The translations under genes were made by a program, and so were the position numbers. A DNA stretch of 64,000 bases from Manihot esculenta (lineage: Eukaryota > Streptophyta > Magnoliopsida > Malpighiales > Euphorbiaceae): NCBI RefSeq assembly GCF_001659605.2, contig NC_035178.2, positions 2,287,091 to 2,351,090 on the forward strand, in the 5' to 3' direction. Below are positions 23,439 through 35,032 of this stretch, piece by piece; the first letter of the stretch is position 1, and each line of letters starts with the position of its first letter. The notes under the pieces were generated by a model. That model saw only the letters and a program-made list of their open reading frames with translations. It was not told the DNA's origin and did not search any database.

Positions 23439-26400
23439 TATAAAAGAATATATAAATTTTCCGGTAATATATTAACACTTAAAATATCTTATAGTCTTTC
23501 TACATGGATTTTTTACTTTCCATTTTCACAACTTATTTGAACAAGGTATAAAATTATTTTTATAACACTAATCACATGGAATAAGTGGAGTGCAAGTTAA
23601 TTCAGCAGCTGTCGTCTTGCAATATTCACGGGTCTTGGTGTGAAAATTTTCAGGATGAGATAATGTCAATCGAGAAAGAAACACTTCTGCAAAATTAGGC
23701 AATTTTGTGTTTCTTGTCAACTTTCAAACGCACTGTTAGTTCTTTCTCTCTTCTCAACAACCTTCCAAAACATATTTAGCTGGCTACAAGAGTTTCGCGT
23801 ACAATTATAACAATTTTTTACATGCAAACGTTTTTTTTTCTTTCTTTCATTTAATTTTATTACGGAGAATTTAGTCAGCAGGTGGGCTTCAGAGAGCTGG
23901 TATACGCATCTGTATAAAATATATATAAAATAAGATTCTTCTTCAGGCCTTTAGGTTTTTCTTTTTTACTTATTATCGTACGCTTATCACGCTTATCATC
24001 TGTAGAGTTTCCGATTTACTCTCTAAGGGTGGTCATGAAAATCACTTAAAATTCATTCAAATAACATAGAGAGACTTCATATTAATTTCTTGAACAAGGG
24101 TATCTAAAGTAGTGAAGTGATGGTGAGGGTTCTTTATCTCTAAACAACCCTAAGAGGAAAAGTTTACAGCTGTGGGAATTGTCCTGGTTCCCATAATTAC
24201 CATCGAAGCAACCATTAGCGAGGCATGCAGTTTGTACGTTTACTTCTCCCAAGTAAAGATTCGAGATGGTGAACAGTAGGTCATATGTTCATTTCCTTTC
24301 TGATAGGTATTATTCAAAAGATATTGTCATGTGACACGAATCCCTTTTCTTGTTTTCAAGTAGAAACAATAAGTGAAGACACATCTCCACTTCTGCAAGT
24401 ACAGTATTGTAAACAAGCAAATTCATGAAAATTCTTTTTGGTTTGTAGTGATGAGTTTTGAACCGCAAATGTAGATCTTGGTTCATTTTCTAATCCTTTT
24501 TAGAGACTAGATAGAGATACAGCTGTATGCATGCAGCACTCAACCAACCAAGAGATAAGGCTTGTGCATCTGTTGTTATGCTTTGCTTCCGGCTCGCCTC
24601 AATGGTGATTCTGATCATTCCAACTTGATTGCATCACACCAATAAGCGATTATCGTATAGACGGTGTCTGCCATTTGAAAATTTTTGCAGGTTCTGGGTT
24701 GCTTCAGTCCTTCCGAGAGAGATTTATTACTAATATATAGTCATCCGCCATGAATTAAGGCTAAACACATATGAATTTATCCAACACTTCTGCAAAATTA
24801 GGTGTTTTCTGTCAAATTTCAAATGTATGTACTGTTAGTTTCTTACTTTCTTGTCAAGCACAATTCTCTTTATGCGAATCATTTTTCGTTTAGTTTAACA
24901 TGGAAAATTAAATCAATAGATGCCTGGCCATAACTATAAGTATATATGCAATACGTTCTGGCAAGAAATTTACAAATACCCAACGAATTTTCACATCACG
25001 TATGGATGAATTCACAATACACAAGAATTGTCGTTTTCATTTAATTTGCTTTTTTTCTCATTTCATGTAGATCGTTTAACTCTATATAGCATTCATGAAA
25101 AAGAGCAGTTAATTAAAATTATTCAAAATAATAAACATGACTTAACAATTTATCAATTAATTTATTTCAAAATTTAAGATTACACATATTAAACAAAAAA
25201 TAATAACAACCAAGTGCTAAACAACTAATTATTAGTTTAAGCTGAGAGAATTTTGATTTCAGTACTTTATCATCACCAATAGATTAGACAACACAAGAAA
25301 TCTTTCGAGAAAAAAGAAAAGGACAAGACAAGAATTTGTCGACTTGTTCTACAGATATAACACTGCCCTCTAGTGATTGGATCTCCAAAGTTATACAAGT
25401 TTATGTTGACCTCCTTTAAACCTGAAAATAACCTGTACAACTTTTATTTTTTTTATAAAAAAAAAAACTCTGCAACTTTTAAAGGGATTGTATAAAACAA
25501 TATCAGACGATATGGTTTACCTGTTATATATAAATGGCAATGATTGTTGATATCCCATAGCTTATAACATAATTTAATTTTTCTACAATTAAAAATTATT
25601 TTTTACAATTATTCTAAATGTAAAAAATATCAAAAATATTCTCATTAAAAATATTTCTTATGAACCAAACAGTGCACTATTTAATATTCTTATCATCCGC
25701 GTGCAATTTAGTAGAATTTATTTATCAGGATTACCTTGCCTTTCTTCTCCAAAGCTTTAGGCTTTGGCAAAAGAAAAAAAAATTAAAAAAAAAAGCTTTA
25801 GGCCATTTTTGTTTCGTAGTGTGGACCTTGATTTGCAAGTTGGAGCTCGAATGATGAGCTATAGAGAGAGGGAAGATGAGTGTCGGCGTAGTTTCCTCCG
25901 TCAATAGCTAGTTGATTCCCATGGTCCCTCGTGCAAGTTGGTGGACTACTGGCCTTTAGGTCTTCGCCAACGGCGATTTTCGACCTTTAAGGATTCTTCA
26001 TAAAAGTTTGGAGAGTCATTTTGTGTCCACCACAATTCACCACATTCTTTCCATTTAAGGATACGAATAACGAAACTGCCGAATCATATTGACCTTTCTG
26101 GAGGAAATTCCCCCATTGGAACCTGCAAGTGCTGGGGTTTTTTTAAAAAATATACAAATATAAAAAGAGAATCAAGGAGGGAAAGAATCCCAAGCGATAA
26201 GAAGAAAAAAAATATATATATATATATATATATGTTCCTTGAAAGAAATCAGACCGTGGATTCTCCTTAACTATGCTGTATTGGTAGATACTGAGCTTTG
26301 GCGTTCCCCAGGTTTGCGAGGGCTTGGACTTCGTTTCGGTCCTTTTTCATGACGAGAAAACAATTAAAAACAATGAATGGAAAAAAAAATTAAAAACAAT

Positions 26401-28727
26401 GAACGTATCATTTTGGATCCGTTAATGAATTTAAAGATTAACTTGTAGATTTTTTAAAATGTTAATAATATTTTAATATAATTTAAAAAAAAATTGAAAA
26501 CCAATTAGTGGATTAAGTTCATAATATTTAAACAATATAGATGAAATAATTGGCTGTGTATTAAAAAAAAAAAAAAAAACAGTATCACACACTTGAAAGG
26601 GAAAGAAGAGACATTGCCACAAGTGTTCTTATTGCTATATATATCTTATAAATGGACCTAAAGTTAGACCAAAGATTCATGGCAAATAGGCCCATGCAAG
26701 TCCTTAGCCCAATGCCATTAGTTGCTGCAAGTCCCAATCGCATGAGCGCCAACATTATCATAGAACTCATTACTATAAAAAGTGTTTACATTATATAAAG
26801 AGTATATGTAATTAAAATAATTTATACATAATTTATTATACATTTTTTATTTTTAAATTATTTAAACTCCTTATTATGTAAATTCAATTCTATAAGAATT
26901 ATAACTTTTTAATGCTCTTAATTGTATAGAAAAAAAAAAAAAGTCACCTATCACTTTCTTTAAATGTACTTGTCTTGAAACTCTATAAAATTTAATGAAT
27001 TTTTTAAAAAAATTACTATACGAATTTTAGTGAAATGAATTATTTAATTTTATAATTATAAAATTTAATTAAAATATTTCTCGTAATTATAAAATACAAC
27101 TATTAAATTTTTTTATTAAAAATTATTAATTATTTTCGTTAATTTTTTATAAAATTTCTAAAATTATCCTTGTCCCGCTAATTCAATCTAGTATCAAAAC
27201 ACGTGTAATCCTTTATTAGTTTCAGCCTTATTCAATCCCTTTATTCTCTTCTGTAAAACTTTTATTTTTTCATAATCATTTTTTTCAAGTTTTATACTAA
27301 TAAAAAATTCTTAAAATCAATAAAATTGGTAAACTATCAATGAAATTTTAATTTGTAAAATGCAATTCATAAACACAATTTAAAATTAATCTATTTTTTT
27401 ATATTTATTTTTCAATATAAATATAGAAAAATAATTTAAACTGATAAACAATCACTGCTTATCGACCGTTGCTCATTGTGATGCAATAATAAATGCCAAT
27501 GAGTCTTATGGATTTAAGATGGTTACAAAGATATTAGGTGTGTGATTGGTGAGAACTTGCGGCTACCAATTCAATTGAGAACTAATGGAAGCAATTTTGT
27601 GATGATCGATGAAGTTCAACGATGATTTACTGATAGAGAGTGAGAAGTAAGGGAAATGATTTACCGATTCAAGGTGAGAATTAAGAAGAAACCCATGATA
27701 AATAAAGAAAAAAATGATATATGGAGAACAGAAAAGAGGAGAATGACACATCAATGGTGGAGAGCACAGCCAAGGAAATGATAAATGGTTGAGAAGTTTG
27801 ATGGCAAGTTAAAATTTCAATAATTTGTTAGAATTCAAGGAGTTGGATGGCATGGTGAAGCTGCCTTTTTAGCAGAGGAGATGGGTGAGCTTGAAGAGAA
27901 AGCCACAGACGAAAGGAGGAGAAAAGATGGGAGAGAAAAAGAGAGAAGTTAGGGGTTTTAATAAATGAATTTGACTGGAGTATTTTTATCATTTCCTAAT
28001 CCTCTCTATTTTAACTAATGATTCTACCAATAGACTAACAAAATATTTTACAGAAGGATTTAATTGCTATATTTATAAAAATATAAGGAATATTTTAATT
28101 AAAATTTATGATTATAAAGATTAAATAATTAATTTCGTTAAAATTTAAAAATTTTATAATAATTTTTTATAAATTTTATCATATTTATTAACACATTTTA
28201 ATTTAATAGTGTGAGTATATATATTTATTATTAAATTTTAACATTAATTATAATTAAATAAATTTAGAGAAAACATCTATTTTAAAGCAATCCTTACATG
28301 AAAACTCGACTATTTAGCACTCTCTTTTATTGATTGAAATGTATTTATTATATTAATTATTATTTTTTATTTTCAATTAATTCTTAATTATTATATATTT
28401 TAATAAATAAAATAAAAAGCTTGAACATTTATCTTTTCAAATGACTTGTAGCCAGCATTTCTCGTTGAAGATTTATATTGCAAACATAAAAACTCAATAT
28501 CAGGCTACATGGAAATTTATCTAGAGGCTCTCATCATCTACTTTTCAATTTGTTTATTTCGCTCTAATTTTCTAGATAGAGGCTTTTTTTTTTTAATTTT
28601 TTATTTTTTTTAATTCTATCTCTTCAAATTAAAGAATTCAATCAACCATATTATATATGATTTATGCATAAAGTCATATATGCTTAAATAATAATTAATT
28701 AAAATTTACATATAATTCATACTCATA
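23439..28727. other. Gene-poor AT-rich region
   Basis: About 5.3 kb without a supported gene. It contains a dispersed direct repeat (about 23681-23760 and 24784-24865), a TA microsatellite at 26212-26233, and poly-A tracts near 26565 and 26930. A 61-codon minus-strand frame at 26585-26770 reads smoothly, but no family was recognised and it lacks support. Confidence 0.45.
26212..26233. repeat. TA dinucleotide microsatellite
   Basis: Eleven uninterrupted AT/TA dinucleotides directly after an A-run. Confidence 0.9.
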
Positions 28728-28795
28728 AACTTAGTCTGATGGTAAGTGTATTTGAGTAAATTTAAGAGGTCTCAGATTCTACTTCTCTAATTTTC
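28728..28795 (+). mobile_element. SINE-like tRNA-derived fragment
   Basis: An A-box-like segment (cttagtctgatggtaagtg) is followed by a B-box-like segment (ctcagattctacttc) at the spacing found in tRNA-related SINE heads. The same layout recurs in reverse orientation at 33446-33521 and about 41268-41335. Confidence 0.45.
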
Positions 28796-30092
28796 AATTT
28801 TTATTTTAAAAGAAAAATTTACATATATCTCAATATATGTTAATGTGATTAATTCATCTATTTCTTTAATTTATTTAAGATTGCCCCGTTTAAGCCTTAA
28901 TTTATATAATTGGAAAATTGATTCATAGTTGTTTAGAATAATTTAACATATACTAGTATTCGTCATTATGATTCATCAATGCATTTATATATATAATTAA
29001 TCAAATTCAACTTAACAATATTGAAAAAATTCACATAATTATAAAAATTTAAATTTAAATTTAAATTTAAATTTAAATTTTAAATAATTCCAATATGTAG
29101 TATAGCTTGTTTTGTAAAATCATTTATAATAGCCAACAAGAATTAATTAATTGTAATTTGCACAAAGTTATTTATAGATGAGATTAAATCGGACCAATGA
29201 TGAGTTTGAAATCAGAACAAAATCAAAAGTTGATCAATTTAAATTGAAATTGAAATTCAATTAAAATTGATACAGTATTCTAATGTATGTTGGATCAGTC
29301 AATTCAGTTTTAAAATATAAAAACAAAATTAAAATTAAATATCTCATTTATTTAATTTGTACTAAAATCATATTTTCTTCTTAAAAAATAAAAACACACA
29401 AATTTAAAAATATAATTCAACAACTATCAAAACAGTACCAATTTTAACGGTATCTTTGATATATATATATATATATATTTAGTTATTTATTTATATTTAA
29501 AATTTAAAAAATAAGATTTACCGTGTAAGTTTGGTTGAAAAATATGATATTTTTCTTTTTTTATTCCTTTTTCTTTTGTCTGCTAGTGACGTCTAATCGT
29601 CTTTCTGTTACAGTGTTACCTATCTCTATCACTCAAATCCGTATGCACAAATGTGTCAGGGTCCTCTTCACATCAGGTGACCATGTAATTCCTCCCGGTG
29701 CGTATGAAAACATGGTTGCGAAGTGATTGGGTCTGCTCTCCTACCTCTTATCACATTATCAGGCTAAACTTCCTTCATATGAGTCCACACGTATGCCTGT
29801 CCGATCTGCTTTTCATCTCCGGACTGGAACACGCCGCGTGGGGCTGATTTGCTTTGGAAGAGGTTTGGTGGATCTTGAGTCTGCGTTTTTCTTTAAAGTC
29901 TGGTCTTACCTCTAGATGTAAAAAGTCTGACAGTCATAAAATATATATATATATATACGAACATGATAATAATAATTTTAAAAATTTTTTCTCTTTAACT
30001 TTCGACGCAAGTTTCCCTATGTGGTCCCTTTGTACCTCGATACTCTCGCCTTTTCCTCTTTCTTAAACCTAATTTCTCCTTTCCCATTCTCC
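28796..30092. other. AT-rich DNA, then possible LINE 5' leader
   Basis: No gene seen. From about 29540 the base composition becomes more balanced, and the stretch leads directly into the LINE remnant, so 29540-30092 may be its 5' UTR. An AT microsatellite lies at about 29457-29479. Confidence 0.4.
29045..29080. repeat. Hexanucleotide microsatellite (ATTTAA)n
   Basis: About six copies of aaattt in a row. Confidence 0.9.
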
Positions 30093-31735
30093 ATGGAAGA
30101 CGATCTGCGTCAATTGACTATTGATGAAGAATAAGATGTTGTTGTCCCTATTAAGAGCTCCAGAGACATTCCGATCATCACTTATGATTTCTGTATGATG
30201 GGGATGTTTCTCACATACAATCCAATCAATTTTCAGAATATGCAGACCTCTTTGGCAAGTTTATAGCATATTTTAGAGGGTATATCTATTATGCAATTAG
30301 AGTAAAAAAGATATTTGTTTTAGTTTTTTAATAATGTTGATTTTGGAAATATAGGGAATGGGGGTCCTACAATCGATTCCTGCTTGTTTGGAATGAGATA
30401 CAAGGTAATGAAAATCCTCTCCATATCCCTCTAACTCATTCTGATTTTTGGATTCTGATTAAAGACCTCCCTTCTAGTTATTATAATGAGACGTTGGCTA
30501 AATTCGTCGGAAATTTTGTTGACCACTATAAAGAGTATGATATGAAAAATGCTTCGACTATGTCGCTGAACCCTATGAGAGTTAAAGTTCGTTTGGACAT
30601 TCGACAATCTTTGAAACAGTGGAAGAAGTTTATTGGAGACGATGGTACTGTATTTTCTGTGAAGTTTCAATATGAAAAGCTGACTATTTTTTGCTATCTA
30701 TGTGGAAAACCGGGTCATGTAGAGACTTTCTATGACTTGCGGCCGAGGTTGAAGAAAGAAGATATGAAAGTTTGATTGAGGTGATTTCCTCAGAGCACCT
30801 GTTCGTCGGAACCAGAAACCGACAAGCCTGTGGCTGCGTGATTTTGGCAATTCTGTTCCGCCTGGATTTGTGGCAGGATTGACATCAACTAGCAATTTTG
30901 AAAACACTAATTTGACAGCACATAATAGGCATTTCTCCTTATTTGGCAAAAGTCAACCCATTGTAAATAAGGAGACTGAGGACTATATTATGGACATGGA
31001 CAAGAATTCTGTGGGCCAAGATAGTTCTGATAAGCTTGATGAGGAGATTGCAGCCCGAATAAATGATAATACTAAAAAAAGGCCAAGAAACACTAAACAT
31101 AACGTTGTTACAAGTTTTCCTTCCTCTCAACAGGATATCTCTAACAACACCCCTGTGAATGTTAATTTGACAGGCAACAGTGAAACGGCTCATCCCGTCA
31201 AAAGTCGGGATAGCAAAAAATAATGATCGTCCTGTGTTGGAACTGTCGAGGACTCGATAATTTTCGGACAGTTAATGCATTGAAGGATTTAGTTACTAGT
31301 TACAAGTTGGATATTTTATTTTTGATATTTTATTTTTGATGGAAATAAAAGTTCTTAGTTCTCGTACGGAATTTTTTCGTAATTTTTTACATTTTGATGG
31401 TTGCTTCTCAGTCAATAGACAAGGATTAGGCGGAGGCCTTTCGTTAATGTGAAAGAGTCATGTGTCTGTTTCTGTGGTTGGCTTTTCTTCAAATTCTATT
31501 GATTCGATTGTTTCGGAAGGTAATGTTCAATAGAGGTTTATTAGTTATTATGAGTTTCCGGAATCGCAACGACGACGTCAGTCTTGAAATCTTATTCGAG
31601 TTTTATTTCGTAGAAGCTATCTTCCATAACTTTGTTCGAGAGACTTTAATTTGACAACACATAATATGCTTGAGAGATGATAAAGAAGGAGGAATATCTT
31701 TGCCAAATTATCTTATGCAGGGGTTTAGACAGGCA
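30093..31735 (+). mobile_element. Decayed LINE: ORF1 and start of ORF2 endonuclease
   Basis: ORF1 begins at 30093 (MEDDLRQLTIDEE, then a stop). It can be followed through stops and frame changes as DUF4283-like sequence (about 30180-30260), the segment at 30494-30775 with MRVKVRLDIRQSLKQWKK, and a zinc knuckle CYLCGKPGHVETF whose last cysteine has become Phe. ORF2 starts near 31224 with MIVLCWNCRGLDNFRTVNAL, the plant L1 endonuclease N-terminus. It continues in fragments (FSVNRQGLGGGL, then a degenerate LPWLCxxDFN-like part near 31620) to about 31735, where LINE similarity stops. Reverse transcriptase and RNase H parts are absent, so the copy is dead. Confidence 0.8.
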
Positions 31736-33445
31736 CTTAAAGAGTATTTTTGTCAAATTATTTTATGTAGGGATTTAATTTTGAATGATTGTAAATTTTT
31801 GTTAGATTCTAAAACTGATATTTTTGTTAAATTAGTTCGTCGTAATACTATTTTAACTACTTATACTTTAATTAGAGAATCTATTAGGTATAATTATCTC
31901 TGTATTTGATGAAATTTTATTAATATAATTAGTAATTTTGATTTTAATTTTTTTTTCTTTTTATTAGATTTTTTAACTATATTTCATATTAATTTAATAT
32001 TTTTATAAATATAATCGTTAAATTAATAATTATTTTAATTAAATGATGTCATAATTTTGATATAGTTATATTTTGTTATTTCTAGCCGCCATATATAATG
32101 TAATTTTATATTTCAGATAAAAAAATTATATAATCAATGTAAAATTATTTAGTTTGCATTTTTGTTTTTGTTCTTTTTTTTTTAACTTTTTGCTTTTTAC
32201 AAAAAAGAAAAAGAAAAAACAGGCGCACACGAAAATATAATTTGATTAATCAATAAGTTGGGATACTTAAAAACAAGCTTTTCCCATCAATATCCACCAT
32301 AAAAGCCGACATGTACAAAAACCCAACTTCGACACGTCATTCTTCCTTTAATTTTTTCATCAATTTCCTTTCATTTGAAGTGGACTTTAGTGCTTTTCCC
32401 CTCAATTATTTTGTTACTTTTTTTTTATTACTTTAAAAAAATTATCCATTTTTCACCGTAATCATGTCGTGTCATCATCATTAAAACTTTTTTTTTTTTA
32501 TTTAAAAAAAAAAGTATAATGGGATCTTGTTTTAGGACCATTTGGTTTATTGTTTAGTGTGGAATTTGATGAATCAACCATTTTACTTTTCTTTATGTTG
32601 ATATCGTTCAATATTGGACTATTAAATGAATTTATGCTCTTAAAAACCATAAGTTAAAATCATATTGTATATACCTACGTGGCTTATTTATTAGATTTAT
32701 ATTTGTTGTACGGATAAGATCATACAAATTCCATCGTGGGAAATATCAAAATCGTCGTCGCAACTCCTGAGTAGAAAAACGTATGCGAAACGCGGAAATG
32801 GTGGGTCCACGTTGGACTCCGCGTTGGAAAAAGCGTATAGTCGCAGTCAGACGGCGGGTTCCGTTGTTATATGCTCATTGCTTTGTTTATTATTTTATCT
32901 TACTAACATAATTTTATATTTATAATTATTTATGGTAAAATTTTAAATTACTTATATTAAAATCACCATGGAAAAAACGCATAATTAGTAATTTAGTTGA
33001 AAATATATACTGATTTTGATATAATGCTAACATATTTAATTTGAAAGAGTCAAAATAGATTATTGTATATTTATTTTTTATATATATCTCAGAAAAATTT
33101 CTTCTTCTTCTTATTATTTTTTCAATTTGGTGAATTGTGATGGGGACCTAACGTACACAAAAATTTTTCCTTTTAAGTTTGCAAAAAGGGTAAAATTTTA
33201 AGGATGATATAGAAAATCACTCATTATTATTATTATATTTCACCAAACTGGTCTCCCTCTTTTGGAAAGTAAAATGCAGTTTGGAAAAAGTATTTTTTTT
33301 TAATTTGGAAATATATATAAGGAAATAAAAAAAATTAATTTCCATATTAAAATTCATCCTCAATTTACTATGTTATTTTCCTTCCTCGTGATAAATTTAT
33401 TTTGTTTTTAAGAATTTTATAAATTGAGATTATTATTATTTTTTT
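31736..33445. other. AT-rich intergenic DNA with a GC-rich islet
   Basis: No gene seen. At 32740-32870 a GC-richer islet contains aaaaacgtatgcgaaacgcgg and a later related aaaaagcgtatag, plus acgcgg/ccgcgt as a small inverted pair. It may be a fragment of an unknown element. Confidence 0.4.
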
Positions 33446-33521
33446 GAAATGGGAAGGTATTGAACCTGAAATTTTTCAGATTTACTCGAATGCACTTACC
33501 ACCGGGCTAAGTTTGTGTGTG
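33446..33521 (-). mobile_element. SINE-like tRNA-derived fragment
   Basis: Read on the minus strand it gives cttagcccggtggtaagtg (A-box-like), cattcgagtaaatctg, then ttcaggttcaataccttcc (B-box-like). It is the best preserved of three similar fragments in the window. Confidence 0.5.
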
Positions 33522-34895
33522 CATAAATTAAAATTATTATTATTTAATAGTTTGTGAGATACAAATGATAATTAAGTTTTTTTCAACTGAAACTTTTGAG
33601 ATTATTACATTTTTTACATTGAAATATATGAAAAAGAAAATCCATTTAACTGTGTGGAAAAAAAAAGAATATTTGATAATCATTTCCGTAATCGAATTTG
33701 TAACTTGATGAGCATCTTAGCAAAGTCAGTCAAGAATTCTGTTTCCGCATTGTTGCTGGTTCGATTACGGCAATTAATTTCCATCTAACAAGGCAAAAAT
33801 AAGTTATTTTAAATTATGAAAAATCAATAATTTAACTTTTAAATATGATAAAACAAAAAAAGATCATAACAAACAAAATAATTTATATTAGTTTTTCAAA
33901 TAATGAGTTGAAAATTATAAATTAATCTTTGTAATTTAATAATTATTATAATTTGTTTACTATATTTAAATAAAAAGTAAAGTAGTTATTTAATTTATAA
34001 AATATCTCAAGAATTAACTTATTTTTATTATAAAAAGGATTAAATTGTAATTTTAATCATACTTTGATGATTAAATTGTAAAATAGGAAAAAAGAAACCA
34101 TCAACGTCTATACATTTTCATTAAAATTCAAAATCCCGTAAGTATACGGTTTGTAATAATTTGTTATAGAAAAAAAAAAAAAAAAAAAAAAAGAAGAAGA
34201 GAGTTGCATGTAACGTAACAGTCCATCCCAATCGTCCACGAGCTAATCAAAGTAAACACAAACTTTAATCCATTAAAGGTAAAACTTTTCTTGCTTGGCT
34301 CTGTCTTCTCGAAAATCTGCAATTCAATGTAAACCACTGTCCAATCCAGAAGCTCTCCTGCAAGAGGTTGAAAAAAGGGTTCATTTAAAGCTCTCCGGTG
34401 ACTGAAAGCGACACAGTGTTAGTAGCAGAAACCTGGTGGTGGAGGTTGGAGCATTTCCACTTTTTATTTTTTGGTCATTAATGCCTCTCTCGCTCTTAAA
34501 AGCTCGTGCCAATCTTTGCAAAGAGCCAAAGAGTTTCTGATATGATAAGTGTTAGGCTGTTAGCCTAATCTAGTCCCAAAATCAGGAAATTAAAATCGTA
34601 AAAGATTTTGTTTTTCCTTGTAATACACAGAGAGAAAGAGAGGGAGTGTGTGTTTGTGTGTACAGTCAAATAGTTCATAATTATTTATATTAATTATTCT
34701 TGTTGGTTAGTTCTTGTTTTTGGGTATGGGTGAAAGTGAAGCAGAAAACTCAGAAGCACAACGACATAGAATGAAGAAACAAAGTTCGTGACTGGAGGTA
34801 AGAATATTACACGAAGAACAAGATTTCTTTTTTTTTTTTTTTCTTGGGTTTTTAATATCTTTTTCTCTTCTCCCTTCAATTGGTTGATGATACAG
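33522..34895. other. Intergenic DNA and RLK promoter/leader
   Basis: AT-rich to about 34200, with a poly-A run at 34170-34192, then more balanced sequence that is probably promoter and 5' UTR of the receptor-like gene. A purine-rich then GT-rich tract lies at about 34627-34660. A likely 5'-UTR intron runs from a GGAG|GTAAGA donor at about 34798 to a TACAG acceptor at 34895. Confidence 0.45.
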
Positions 34896-34955
34896 ATGAA
34901 CAACTCCGATAGCTTCAGGAAGGAGAAGAAGAAGATGGGCCGCCATAGGCCATGA
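34896..34955 (+). promoter_or_regulatory. Upstream ORF 1 of the LRR receptor gene (19 codons)
   Basis: ATG at 34896, directly after a likely UTR splice acceptor. It encodes 19 residues (MNNSDSFRKEKKKMGRHRP) and stops at 34955. Its TGA overlaps the ATG of the next upstream ORF in an ATGA. It may lower or condition translation of the main ORF at 34993. Confidence 0.5.
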
Positions 34956-35032
34956 AAAGCATCACCTCCATATTATCAAACTCTATAATGCCATGGAAGA
35001 CGCTAGACGAGCTCTGCTCCGTCTCGTTCTAG
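34952..35032 (+). promoter_or_regulatory. Upstream ORF 2, overlapping the LRR receptor start
   Basis: ATG at 34952 opens a 26-codon frame, out of frame with the main ORF. It stops at 35032, 40 nt inside the main coding sequence. Ribosomes translating it would pass the main start, so it should be inhibitory if its ATG is used. Confidence 0.5.

Noticed and set aside
26585..26770. Smooth 61-codon minus-strand frame with hydrophobic stretches
   Set aside because: I considered a membrane-protein fragment, but no family signature or neighbouring exon was found.
34694..34946. Minus-strand frames upstream of the receptor gene
   Set aside because: They lie opposite its leader and are driven by purine/pyrimidine tracts.
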